A DNA stretch of 64,000 bases, taken from positions 62,001 to 126,000 of the forward strand of contig CAZHAX010000006.1 of the NCBI GenBank assembly GCA_964530325.1, read 5' to 3'. The translations under genes were made by a program, and so were the position numbers. Position 1 is the first letter of the stretch. Each line of letters begins with the position of its first letter. Shown in pieces: positions 1-7,858 of this stretch. Below the pieces are notes generated by a model. It did no database searches. It was not told the DNA's origin and was given only the letters and a program-made list of their open reading frames with translations. The DNA is from CAZHAX01 sp964530325 (GTDB lineage Bacteria > Chloroflexota > Anaerolineae > B4-G1).

Positions 1-267
1 TGTGTCGATAGCCAACGTCCCCAGCGCCATGCCGGGCAGCGATACCTTCGAGAGCAGGATTATGACGACGGCAAGGTTGTAGCCGACGGCGATGGCGAGG
101 ACGAGCAGCTGGCGCATTAGGGGCACTGAAGCAAGGATGCTGCCCTCTACGGCGTTGGCGTCCGCGACCATGGCTACGCCAGTCAAGACGATGAGCAGCC
201 AGCGCAGGTTGCAGAGCACCCAGTCGGTGCGAGCCTGATCGTGTTGCTGCTTCGCCTTGACGGGCAT
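1..267 (-). CDS. N-terminus of an unidentified membrane protein (runs off the left edge)
   Basis: Reading leftward from an ATG at 265-267 there are 89 codons without a stop to the window edge. A possible ribosome site (AGGAAG) lies 7 bases upstream. The first 30 residues are polar and basic, followed by two hydrophobic segments (about residues 27-45 and 55-80) joined by a short loop. Such an N-terminus is common in sensor kinases and GAF/GGDEF proteins of Chloroflexota, but no catalytic domain is inside the window, so the function is open. It is transcribed divergently from the metK unit and downstream of tRNA-Val on the same strand. Confidence 0.6.
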   Translation of the reverse strand, partial: MPVKAKQQHDQARTDWVLCNLRWLLIVLTGVAMVADANAVEGSILASVPLMRQLLVLAIAVGYNLAVVIILLSKVSLPGMALGTLAIDT

Positions 268-354
268 GGGGCACTTCCTGGGCAGAAGGAGGCCGCGGAC
301 TACGAGTGGATCCACCCTCCTTCCACACAACCGCGGCCTGCAGTACCTGCGCTA

Positions 355-428
355 TGGGCGCGAAGGGACTCGAACCCCTGACCTCTACAATGTGAGTGTA
401 GCGCTCTAACCAGCTGAGCTACGCGCCC
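355..428 (-). tRNA. tRNA-Val (anticodon CAC)
   Basis: A complete cloverleaf folds from the minus strand: acceptor stem GGGCGCG/CGCGCCC (356-362 with 422-428), D stem GCTC/GAGC, anticodon stem CTACA/TGTAG around loop CTCACAT, and a T arm with TTCGAGT. The loop gives anticodon CAC, reading the GUG valine codon. The discriminator base is A at 355 and CCA is not encoded. Total length is 74 nt. Confidence 0.95.
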
Positions 429-473
429 CAGGATGGATGGGATTATAGCACCGATCAGAAGCGACGGCAAGCC

Positions 474-502
474 TTGACACTCGATTACCTTCGTGGTATC
501 AT
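474..502 (+). promoter_or_regulatory. sigma-70-type promoter for the SAM riboswitch/metK unit
   Basis: A perfect -35 TTGACA (474-479) and a -10 TATCAT (497-502) are separated by 17 bases. The predicted start near 509 is about 20 bases upstream of the riboswitch P1 stem. Confidence 0.75.
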
Positions 503-524
503 CCCCGCGCAAACTGCCCGGGCA

Positions 525-653
525 GGCTCTTATCCAGAGAGGCGGAGGGACCGGCCCTGCGATGCCTCGGCAACCGGCCGGACGTTGGATAGCGATTGCG
601 CTTCCGGCATGGTGCCAAATCCGGCAGAAAGCTGTTTCTGGAAGATAGGAGAA
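525..653 (+). promoter_or_regulatory. SAM-I (S-box) riboswitch
   Basis: The leader carries the S-box core: AGAGAGGCGGAGGGAC, then CGGCAACC, then GGTGCCAAATCC followed by GCAGA. P1 can form between TCTTATC (528-534) and GATAGGA (644-650). An intrinsic terminator follows at 667-693, so SAM binding should stabilise P1 and let the terminator form, switching off the SAM synthetase gene downstream. The aptamer class is recognised from conserved sequence; binding is inferred. Confidence 0.93.
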
Positions 654-666
654 GGTGTCTTCGCCT

Positions 667-693
667 GGCCCCCTCTCTTCCGGGGGCCTTTTT
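667..693 (+). terminator. riboswitch-controlled intrinsic terminator
   Basis: GGCCCCC (667-673) pairs with GGGGGCC (682-688) and is followed by five T residues (689-693). It sits between the SAM aptamer and the metK start, the usual position for an S-box OFF switch. Confidence 0.88.
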
Positions 694-745
694 CCATCTG
701 CCGCCAACGGGCGCGGCGAGAAGCGCTGCAGACAGGGAGGCAAGA

Positions 746-1933
746 GTGACCAAGCGCAACGTCGTAGTGACGGAGGCTACCGGCCAGTCGATTGAAGACA
801 TACCGGTGGAGATTGTCGAGCGGAAGGGCATAGGGCATCCAGACAGCCTGTGCGATGGCATCGCCGAGCGCATTTCCGTGGAGTACTCCCGGTGGTGCCG
901 GGACAACCTGGGGACGCTGCTGCATCACAACTTCGACAAAGTGCAGCTGGTGGCGGGAGAGGTGGAGCTGGACTATGGCGGGGGGCGAATCGTCAAGCCG
1001 ATTCGCATCCAGATAGCGGGGCGGGGCACACCTGCCTTCAAAGGGCAGCAGGTGCCGATGGATGAGATCGCCATCGAGGCCGCCCGGAAACACGTGCGGG
1101 AGACTATGCGCTACCTCGACCCGGACGCTCATATGGTCTTCGAGAGCTACGCCGGCCGCGGAGCCGAGGAGCTGCAATACGTGGTGGAGAACATCACGGC
1201 CAACGACACCAGCTTCGGCGTCAGCCACTGGCCCCGCTCCGGCCTGGAACACGCGGTCTATGAGACCGCCCAGTATATCAACTACAAGCTAATCGATAGC
1301 TTCCCGGTCGGTGAAGATGTCAAAGTGATGGGTCTCCGCAGCGGGGACGAGATGACGCTGACCGTAGCCATGCCCCTGATTGCCACGCGCATCGGCGATG
1401 CTGCCGAGTACGCGGAGGTGAAACAGGCGGCGCAGGTGGACATCCAGGAGTTCGCTTCCAAGCTCAGCGATCGCAAGATCACTGTGGTCGTGAACACGGC
1501 GGACGACGTGGAGAACGGAGTGGTCTATCTCACCCTCACCGGCACGTCCGCTGAGATGGGTGATGACGGCGCAGTGGGCCGGGGCAACCGCGTCAACGGG
1601 GTCATCGCCCCATTCCGCTCGGCGAGCCTGGAGGCCCCCTGCGGCAAGAACCCGGTGTCCCACGTGGGCAAGGTCTACAACGTGCTGGCGCTGGTATCGG
1701 CACAGGAGATCGTCGAGAGGATACCTGCGGTTCGCGATGTCACCGTCTACATGCTTTCCCAGATCGGTGCGCCGCTGGACCAGCCCCTCATTGCCGCCGC
1801 CACCGTCCGCACCAACGACGGGAAGCTGACGCCCAGCGTCCGGGCGGACGTGGAAAGCCTGCTCAACGAGAACCTGGCAGGCGTCGATGCAATCCGCGAG
1901 CGGATTCTGAAGAGGGAACTATCTCTCTACTAG
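746..1933 (+). CDS. S-adenosylmethionine synthetase, archaeal type
   Basis: The 395-residue product matches the archaeal-type methionine adenosyltransferase family (PF01941), not the usual bacterial MetK. It would make SAM from methionine and ATP in the cytoplasm. Visible landmarks are ERKGIGHPDSLCDG near residues 32-45, DKVQLVAGEVE, and a C-terminal part with GAPCGKNPVSHVGK-like sequence (EAPCGKNPVSHVGK), all typical of the archaeal family, as is the length near 400. The GTG at 746 is preferred because AGGGAGG lies 6 bases upstream and because an upstream extension would translate the riboswitch and terminator. The gene is controlled by the SAM-I riboswitch at 525-693. An archaeal-type enzyme under a bacterial switch suggests old gene replacement behind a retained leader. 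Confidence 0.93.
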   Translation: MTKRNVVVTEATGQSIEDIPVEIVERKGIGHPDSLCDGIAERISVEYSRWCRDNLGTLLHHNFDKVQLVAGEVELDYGGGRIVKPIRIQIAGRGTPAFKGQQVPMDEIAIEAARKHVRETMRYLDPDAHMVFESYAGRGAEELQYVVENITANDTSFGVSHWPRSGLEHAVYETAQYINYKLIDSFPVGEDVKVMGLRSGDEMTLTVAMPLIATRIGDAAEYAEVKQAAQVDIQEFASKLSDRKITVVVNTADDVENGVVYLTLTGTSAEMGDDGAVGRGNRVNGVIAPFRSASLEAPCGKNPVSHVGKVYNVLALVSAQEIVERIPAVRDVTVYMLSQIGAPLDQPLIAAATVRTNDGKLTPSVRADVESLLNENLAGVDAIRERILKRELSLY

Positions 1934-2148
1934 GCTCCCACTGCGCCGCGCCCGTGGTGGGCGGCGTTCAGTGCTGACGTCGCGGTCGGGCGCCGGAGAG
2001 ATGCCGGCCGGTTGTTGAGGACAATGGGCCGCTCCAATAGCGAGTACAAAGCTGTGGCTCCCGAGCTGGACCGGGGGCCACGGTCGCATTCGATGTCCGG
2101 CATGTGCGCCGAGCATCGGCGCGGCCTGCTGATCAGGAGACTATAGCG

Positions 2149-2823
2149 GTGGACAACAGGGGAGTCCGCGGCCGCTCGTCCTGCTCCCAGGAGCGAGCAC
2201 ACCTTAAGATCCTCGGCGTCAGCGACGAGGTCGCGCCAAGCGTATACAGCCGGGCCATTCGGGACCGCTTCGGAGACGTAGACCTGGTCATCTCCTGTGG
2301 GGACCTTCCCTATTCATACCTTGAGTATATCCACACAATGCTCAACGTGCCTTCCCTGTATGTGCACGGCAACCACGACCAGCCTGAGTACATGGCGGGC
2401 GGGCGCAGGATCACCAAGCCCGGTGGGTGGATCAACCTCCACGGCAGGACGGTGTGCGCGAAAGGGCTCCTCGTGGCCGGGCTGCAGGGATCCATCCGCT
2501 ACAAGCCGGGATGCCCATATCAATACTCGGAGGCGCAGATGCGGCTCCAGGTGCTCGCCCTCGTCCCTCGGCTGCTGGCAAACCGGGCCCGCTACGGGCG
2601 CTACCTGGATGTGCTGGTAACTCACTCGCCGCCGCTCGGCGTACACGATGGGCAGGACTTCGCCCACAGAGGGTTCCGAGCGCTTCTCTACTTCATTGAG
2701 AGGTTCCGGCCGCGGTATCTCCTCCACGGCCACAGGCACATTCACCGCACGACCCGCCACCGCACGCGGCACATGCATACAGAAGTGATCAACGCGTATC
2801 CCTACTGCGTAATCGAGGTGTAG
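2149..2823 (+). CDS. metallophosphoesterase (calcineurin-like)
   Basis: The protein has the calcineurin-like phosphoesterase motif series: GVSDEV near residue 25, CGDLP, HGNHD, THSPP and a C-terminal HGHRH. The first motif, normally DxH, reads DEV, so one metal ligand of the canonical set is replaced; the other ligands are present. A GTG at 2149 with AGGAGA upstream is chosen over more distant starts. The substrate cannot be told from sequence; family members act on nucleotides, phosphoproteins or nucleic acids. It ends 27 bases before the ParB-like gene, so the two are probably cotranscribed. The 215 bases upstream hold only a GC-rich possible hairpin near 1944-1967 after metK. Confidence 0.8.
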   Translation: MDNRGVRGRSSCSQERAHLKILGVSDEVAPSVYSRAIRDRFGDVDLVISCGDLPYSYLEYIHTMLNVPSLYVHGNHDQPEYMAGGRRITKPGGWINLHGRTVCAKGLLVAGLQGSIRYKPGCPYQYSEAQMRLQVLALVPRLLANRARYGRYLDVLVTHSPPLGVHDGQDFAHRGFRALLYFIERFRPRYLLHGHRHIHRTTRHRTRHMHTEVINAYPYCVIEV

Positions 2824-2850
2824 GAGCAGGCGCAGCCGGAGGGAGCGACC

Positions 2851-3816
2851 ATGGAGAGCCGGGCGGCCAGGGCAGCAGAGCAGTTCGAGGCAGCGAGACG
2901 TAGGGCTTTCGTGAGCGAAATCGTGGCCTTTCTGAGCGGCCAGACTAATGAGCTCCTCTCTTGGGAGGAGGTCAGGGACAAGCTGCACGTGCGCGGGCAG
3001 CAATACAGGGGTATCCAGAGCGTGCCGGTGGAAAAGATCGTCGGCAGCGTGGGCCGCTATCAGGACTTCGATCGCGCCTTCCTACCCCGGCAGGATGCCA
3101 TAGCCGGCCGCTGGATGGCGATCGCCAGTGCCCGGTCCGGCGCCGTCGGACTGCCTCCCGTCAAGCTCTATCAGGTCGGCGATGCCTACTTCGTCCTTGA
3201 CGGCCACCACCGGGTGTCGGTGGCGAGGGAACAGGGGGGCCAGTTCATCGACGCCGAGGTGATTGAAGCGGAGGCGCGCGTGCCGGTCACCTCTGATCTG
3301 CGAGCGCGGGACCTCGGCCTGAAGGCCGAATACACCAGATTCCTCGAGCTCACCCGCCTGGACAAGCTGCGCCCCGAGCAGCAGATCGAGTTCACTATTC
3401 CCGGTGGGTACGACCGCCTGCTCGAACATGTCGCAGTACATCGCTACTTCATGGGATTAGAGCGGGAGAGGTTTGTCCCAGAGGACGAGGCTGTCTGCGA
3501 CTGGTATGACAACCTCTACCTGCCGCTCGTGCAGCTGGTGCGCGAGAAGAACATCCTGGACGACTTTCCCGGCCGCACCGAGGCGGACCTCTATGTCTGG
3601 ATCATGGATCACCAGCATTTCCTACGCGAGGACTACGGGCCTCAGGTTCGGGCAGAGACCGCCGCTGAGCACTTCGCGGAGCACTACACAACTCGACCGC
3701 TGAAGCGACTCTGGAACTGGATTGCAGATCTCTTCTCTCGGTCCGAGCCCGCTCCGCCCGAGCGGCCAAGCGGCGACTCCGCTGGGGAAGCTCCTCCCGA
3801 GGACCTGGATCGTTAG
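2851..3816 (+). CDS. ParB-like domain protein of unknown role
   Basis: Residues around 95-130 hold a ParB/sulfiredoxin-like nucleotidase fold signature, with VKLYQVGDAYFVLDGHHR followed by SVAREQG. DGHHR is the usual phosphate-contacting box of these small N-terminal domains. The N-terminal 90 residues are charged and helical; residues 150-290 are a second, acidic and aromatic region without a recognised motif. There is no helix-turn-helix, so a partition role is unlikely. The start is an ATG 27 bases after the phosphoesterase stop with GGAGGGAG upstream. The paired order with a phosphoesterase suggests a shared, unknown cytoplasmic job. Confidence 0.75.
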   Translation: MESRAARAAEQFEAARRRAFVSEIVAFLSGQTNELLSWEEVRDKLHVRGQQYRGIQSVPVEKIVGSVGRYQDFDRAFLPRQDAIAGRWMAIASARSGAVGLPPVKLYQVGDAYFVLDGHHRVSVAREQGGQFIDAEVIEAEARVPVTSDLRARDLGLKAEYTRFLELTRLDKLRPEQQIEFTIPGGYDRLLEHVAVHRYFMGLERERFVPEDEAVCDWYDNLYLPLVQLVREKNILDDFPGRTEADLYVWIMDHQHFLREDYGPQVRAETAAEHFAEHYTTRPLKRLWNWIADLFSRSEPAPPERPSGDSAGEAPPEDLDR

Positions 3817-3839
3817 CGGTTCAGCAGGGCCACCTCGCC

Positions 3840-4775
3840 GTGAGCAGCGCCAAGGTATCCCCATCAGGAAGGCCCGAGCCGGGTCAGACGGGCAGGCGTC
3901 CTGCCTGGCTGCGACCCGCCGCGCGCAGTGGGGCTGGCTTGCGCAGGCTCAAGCAACTAATGCGCTCCCACTGCCTGCATACGGTGTGCGAGGAGGCCAA
4001 CTGCCCCAACATGGGTGAGTGCTGGGGGCAGGGCACGGCGACGTTTCTGATTCTGGGCGACATCTGTACTCGAAACTGCCGCTTCTGCAACGTACGTACG
4101 GGCCATCCGCGGCCGCTTGACCCAGAGGAGCCCAGGCGCGTCGCGGAGGCTGCTCGCGTCCTGGGGCTTAAGCATGTGGTCGTCACGTCGGTGGACCGCG
4201 ACGACCTTGCCGACGGCGGAGCGGGCGCCTTCGTGGCAGCCATCCGCCAGATCCGCTCGCTGCAGCCGCGCTGCACTGTCGAGGTCCTAATCCCCGATTT
4301 CCGCGGTCAGCTCGAACCTCTCCGCAGTGTGGTCGAAGCCAGGCCTGATATCCTTGGGCACAACGTGGACACGCCGCCAGCCCTTTTTCCCACCATCCAG
4401 CCCCAGTGCCGCTATGCCTGGTCGCTGGCCCTACTGCGAAGCGCGAAGGCCCTGCGGCCGGAGGGTATCACGAAGAGCGGGCTAATGGTAGGCCTCGGCG
4501 AAAGCATCGAGGATACCGTAGCCGCCATGGGCGACCTGGCTGAAGCGAGGGTGGATTGCCTTACGCTCGGCCAGTATCTGCGGCCCAGCAAGGAGCACGC
4601 TCCCATAGCCAGGTACTACACGCCGGAGGATTTCGAGATGCTGCGCAGGCGAGGGTACGAGATGGGATTCCGGTGGGTTGAGAGCGGCCCCCTGGTGCGC
4701 AGCTCGTATCACGCTCGAGAGCAGGCCGAGGCTCTGTTCGGCGAGCGCCCGCCGACAGCCAGCCCTTCCCCATAG
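3840..4775 (+). CDS. lipA: lipoyl synthase (radical SAM)
   Basis: The 311-residue protein inserts two sulfurs into octanoyl groups on lipoyl domains. All LipA signatures are present: the auxiliary-cluster cysteines in CEEANCPNMGEC, the radical-SAM box CTRNCRFC, and the C-terminal RSSYHA that supplies the serine ligand. GTG at 3840 begins the frame 23 bases after the ParB-like gene; the Shine-Dalgarno is weak. The dependency on SAM and the GcvH-like carrier and lipoate ligase at 26-30 kb make lipoyl metabolism a recurring theme in the window. Confidence 0.95.
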   Translation: MSSAKVSPSGRPEPGQTGRRPAWLRPAARSGAGLRRLKQLMRSHCLHTVCEEANCPNMGECWGQGTATFLILGDICTRNCRFCNVRTGHPRPLDPEEPRRVAEAARVLGLKHVVVTSVDRDDLADGGAGAFVAAIRQIRSLQPRCTVEVLIPDFRGQLEPLRSVVEARPDILGHNVDTPPALFPTIQPQCRYAWSLALLRSAKALRPEGITKSGLMVGLGESIEDTVAAMGDLAEARVDCLTLGQYLRPSKEHAPIARYYTPEDFEMLRRRGYEMGFRWVESGPLVRSSYHAREQAEALFGERPPTASPSP

Positions 4776-4829
4776 GTCGGGCCGCCTGTCCTCGCCCGAC
4801 CTTCTTCGTTTGTGCCCGCGCTTCAGGCG

Positions 4830-4838
4830 TGCTAGAAT
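4830..4838 (+). promoter_or_regulatory. extended -10 promoter immediately before fmt
   Basis: TGC TAGAAT (4830-4838) is an extended -10 element ending 10 bases before the fmt ATG. The predicted start near 4845 leaves a leader of only about 4 nt, too short for a ribosome site. Confidence 0.6.
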
Positions 4839-4848
4839 GCTTCCCGCC

Positions 4849-5781
4849 ATGGCACGACTTGTCTTCATGGGATCGCCCCGGTTTGCGCTGCCCACTCTGC
4901 GGAGCCTCTCCCGTGACCACGAAGTAGTCGGCGTCGTAACGCAGCCCGATCGGCCGGCCGGGCGAGGCAGGGAGCTCAAGCCCTCTGCCGTAAAGGTTGC
5001 GGCTTCCGAGATAGGAATACCGGTAATCACTCCGGAGACGCTGCACGACGCGGAGGCTCTGGGCAGTCTGGCTGCCTGGCAGCCCGACGTGATTATCGTG
5101 GCGGCATTCGGCCAGATCCTGCGGCAGAACGTCCTAGACCTTCCTCCCCACGGTTGCCTGAACGTTCACGCTTCGCTGCTGCCTCGCTGGCGTGGAGCCT
5201 CGCCTATTGCCGCCGCGATACTCGCAGGCGATGCAAAGACCGGGGTCACTATCATGCGCATGGACGCCGGCCTGGATACGGGGCCTATCCTGGCGCAGCG
5301 AGAGGAGCCGATCAGGCCCGACGACACTCGAGCCGGCCTTGGGGAACGGCTGGCAGTCCTCGGGGCCGCGCTCATGGCTGAGACGCTTGACCCCTACCTC
5401 GGCGGCGGAATCCGTGAACAGCCGCAGCCGGCGGAAGGGGTGACCCTCGCCCCCCAACTGAGCAAGGAGGACGGGCGTCTCGATTGGTCGGCCGGCGCGG
5501 CCCAGCTCGACCGGCGCGTGCGGGCGGTCACCCCTTGGCCGGCGGCATTCACCTTCTGGCGTACCAAGCGGCTCAGGGTTCTGAAGGCCAGGCCCTTGAC
5601 TCGATGGAAGGGCGATGCGGCGCCCGGCAGAGTCGTCGAGACGGAGGATGGGCCGGCGGTCGCCACCGGTGCTGGCGCTCTTCTTCTGGAAGAGATCCAG
5701 CTGGCCGGCAAGCGTGCTCTGCCTGCATCCGCATTCGTGCAGGGCCAGCGCGATTTCCTGGGCAGCCAGCTCGGTGTCTAG
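4849..5781 (+). CDS. fmt: methionyl-tRNA formyltransferase
   Basis: The 310-residue enzyme formylates initiator Met-tRNA using 10-formyl-THF. It starts with the family-typical MARLVFMGSPRFALP, and shows the catalytic region HASLLPRWRGASPI with the Asn-His-Asp set (NVHASLLP, and D in MDAGLDTGPI). An ATG at 4837 is also in frame, but it lies inside the promoter -10; the ATG at 4849 gives the usual N-terminus. No Shine-Dalgarno is present, which fits a leaderless mRNA. Length matches the family (about 310). Confidence 0.95.
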   Translation: MARLVFMGSPRFALPTLRSLSRDHEVVGVVTQPDRPAGRGRELKPSAVKVAASEIGIPVITPETLHDAEALGSLAAWQPDVIIVAAFGQILRQNVLDLPPHGCLNVHASLLPRWRGASPIAAAILAGDAKTGVTIMRMDAGLDTGPILAQREEPIRPDDTRAGLGERLAVLGAALMAETLDPYLGGGIREQPQPAEGVTLAPQLSKEDGRLDWSAGAAQLDRRVRAVTPWPAAFTFWRTKRLRVLKARPLTRWKGDAAPGRVVETEDGPAVATGAGALLLEEIQLAGKRALPASAFVQGQRDFLGSQLGV

Positions 5782-5824
5782 GACGCCGGGCCGCCCTGGC
5801 CCGGCATGCTGATCCTGCGGGGGC

Positions 5825-5854
5825 TTGCGTCCCGTGCCCGCGCGATGGTATAAT
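5825..5854 (+). promoter_or_regulatory. promoter for yebC-ruvC-ruvA
   Basis: TTGCGT (5825-5830), 18-base spacer, and TATAAT (5849-5854) with an upstream TGG forming an extended -10. Transcription would start near 5861, 70 bases before yebC. Confidence 0.7.
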
Positions 5855-5931
5855 CGCACTGCGCCCGATTACGGAAAACACAGGGGTGCGTCGATCGCCG
5901 TCGTAGGGCGGCGGCAAGCGGAGGCACTAGC

Positions 5932-6687
5932 ATGTCTGGTCACAGCAAATGGTCAACCATCAAACACAAGAAGGCCGCCACGGACGCGAAGCGGGGCAAG
6001 ATCTTCACCCGCCTGACGCGGGAGATCGCTATCGCTGCGCGAGCGGGAGGCGGCGATCCGGAAACCAACTTCGCCCTGCGCCTGGCCGTCGACAAGGCCA
6101 AGGCGGCCAACATGCCCAAGGACAACATCGAGCGGGCGATCAAGCGTGGCACCGGCGAGCTGAAGGGAGACGAGCTGGCCGAGGTGACTTACGAGGCCTA
6201 CGCTCCCAACGGCGTCGCTCTTCTGGTGCAGACGGTTACCGACAACAGGAACCGAACCGTGGCCGATCTCAGGCGCACGTTCACCCGCCAGGGTGGATCG
6301 ATGGCCGAGGCCGGATCGGTCGCCTGGCAGTTCGAGAGAATGGGGTACATCGCCTTAGAGGCTGATGGCGGCGACGCGGAGACCGTGTTCGAGGTGGCCG
6401 TTGAGGCGGGAGCGGAAGACGTCGTCCTCAGCGAGGGGCTGATAGAGGTCTATGCCCAGCTGGGCAGCTTCGAGGCTGTGCGCCAGGCCCTCCGGGAACG
6501 GGACATCGAGCTTGACACCGCGGAGCTAGCCATGATCCCCAAGTCCACGATCCAGCTCAGCGCGAAGGAGACGATCCAGGTAATGGGCGTCATCGAGGCC
6601 CTGGAGGAGCTGGACGACGTGCAGCAGGTCTACTCGAATCTCGATATCAGTGACGAGGTGATGGCCCAGTACGAGGCCCTGGCGTGA
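5932..6687 (+). CDS. yebC: YebC/PmpR family protein (TACO1-like)
   Basis: The 251-residue protein begins with the hallmark MSGHSKWSTIKHKK and continues with KGKIFTRLTREI-type sequence and the internal NRNRTVADLRRTF. Members bind DNA or the ribosome; recent work links the family to relief of ribosome stalling, while older annotation calls it a transcriptional regulator. GGAGG lies upstream of the ATG. The stop codon overlaps the ruvC start (GTGA at 6684), a gene order conserved in many bacteria. Confidence 0.95.
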   Translation: MSGHSKWSTIKHKKAATDAKRGKIFTRLTREIAIAARAGGGDPETNFALRLAVDKAKAANMPKDNIERAIKRGTGELKGDELAEVTYEAYAPNGVALLVQTVTDNRNRTVADLRRTFTRQGGSMAEAGSVAWQFERMGYIALEADGGDAETVFEVAVEAGAEDVVLSEGLIEVYAQLGSFEAVRQALRERDIELDTAELAMIPKSTIQLSAKETIQVMGVIEALEELDDVQQVYSNLDISDEVMAQYEALA

Positions 6688-7205
6688 CCTGCCCGGCCGA
6701 GCCTGCCACCAGGGTGCTGGGGATCGATCCGGGCACAGCCAGCACTGGCTACGGCGTGGTAGAAGACGTTGCCGGACAGCCGAGGGCGCTCGCGTTCGGC
6801 GTGATCAGGACGCGGGCCAACCTCCCGCCAGGCGACCGGCTGCAGCGGATCTACAGGGGTCTTGCCGAGCTCGCTGGCGAGTGGCGACCGTCGGTCGCCG
6901 CAGTCGAGGAGCTCTTCTTCAGCAGCAACGTGCGCACTGCGATGGCGGTCGGCCAGGCCCGCGGCGTTGCGCTGCTGGCCGTGGCGGACGCGGGATTGAA
7001 GGCCTGGGAGTACACCCCGCTGACGATCAAGCAGGCAGTGACCGGGTACGGCAAAGCAGACAAGACTCAGATGCAGGAGATGGTCCGGCTTCTCCTCGGT
7101 CTCGACGAGGCGCCGCGGCCGGACGACGCAGCAGACGCCCTGGCCGTGGCTATATGCCACCTGCACCAGGCCCGCTTGGCCACGCTGTGCCAGGATGCGG
7201 AGTAG
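6684..7205 (+). CDS. ruvC: Holliday junction resolvase RuvC
   Basis: The 173-residue endonuclease cuts four-way junctions. Catalytic acidic residues sit in GIDPGTASTGYG near residue 13, in VEELFF and in the C-terminal PDDAADALAVA. Length is normal. It starts at a GTG overlapping the yebC stop by four bases and is followed by ruvA after six bases, so the three genes are translationally coupled. ruvB is not in the window. Confidence 0.96.
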   Translation: MTCPAEPATRVLGIDPGTASTGYGVVEDVAGQPRALAFGVIRTRANLPPGDRLQRIYRGLAELAGEWRPSVAAVEELFFSSNVRTAMAVGQARGVALLAVADAGLKAWEYTPLTIKQAVTGYGKADKTQMQEMVRLLLGLDEAPRPDDAADALAVAICHLHQARLATLCQDAE

Positions 7206-7211
7206 CGCCGT

Positions 7212-7796
7212 ATGATCGCCCGCCTCAGCGGTACCATCTGGGCCATCGGCCACGATCACGTGGTCGTCCGCGTTGGAGGAATCGGATACCTGGTGCGCAC
7301 GCCGACCAGCCTTCTGGAGCAGCTGGACGGGCCGGGCAAGCCAGTCGAGCTCTTTACACACCTACACGTTCGTGAGAACGCCCTGACCCTATTCGGCTTC
7401 CTCACCGCAGAGGAACTGGCCATCTTCCAGCTGCTGCTTGGTGTATCCGGCGTCGGCCCGAAGGTGGGGCTGGCCGTCCTCAGCACGATCTCCCCCCAGG
7501 ACCTTCGTCAATCTGTGGCCCGGCAAGACGAGGCGATTCTGGCGCGCGTGCCGGGCATCGGGAAGAAGACCGCCCAGGCTATCATATTCCAGCTGCGGGA
7601 GAAGATCAGCCTGCCGGCGGAGATGAGGGTGCCGCTGCTCAGCGACGCGGATGCCGAGGTCATCGGGGCCCTGTGCGGCCTGGGTTTCAGCTTGGTCGAG
7701 GCGCAGGCCGCCCTGCAGAGCCTGCCGCGTGGAGAGGATATGCCGGTCGAGGAGAGGGTGCGCCAAGCGCTGGCCTACTTCGCCTCTGCCCGGTAG
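7212..7796 (+). CDS. ruvA: Holliday junction branch migration protein RuvA
   Basis: The 194-residue protein holds four-way junctions for RuvB. It shows the N-terminal OB domain (MIARLSGTI...), two helix-hairpin-helix motifs (LGVSGVGPKVGLAVLS and VPGIGKKTAQAII) and the C-terminal RuvB-binding three-helix domain (GLGFSLVEAQ). It closes the yebC-ruvC-ruvA operon and converges on the LCP gene. A GC-rich inverted repeat CCGCCCG/CGGGCGG near 7818-7842 may end both transcripts. Confidence 0.96.
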   Translation: MIARLSGTIWAIGHDHVVVRVGGIGYLVRTPTSLLEQLDGPGKPVELFTHLHVRENALTLFGFLTAEELAIFQLLLGVSGVGPKVGLAVLSTISPQDLRQSVARQDEAILARVPGIGKKTAQAIIFQLREKISLPAEMRVPLLSDADAEVIGALCGLGFSLVEAQAALQSLPRGEDMPVEERVRQALAYFASAR

Positions 7797-7858
7797 TCTC
7801 TGCCCCGCCTGGCGTGCCCGCCCGCGACCGTTGTTCGGGCGGTCTGGACGCGCCCCAA

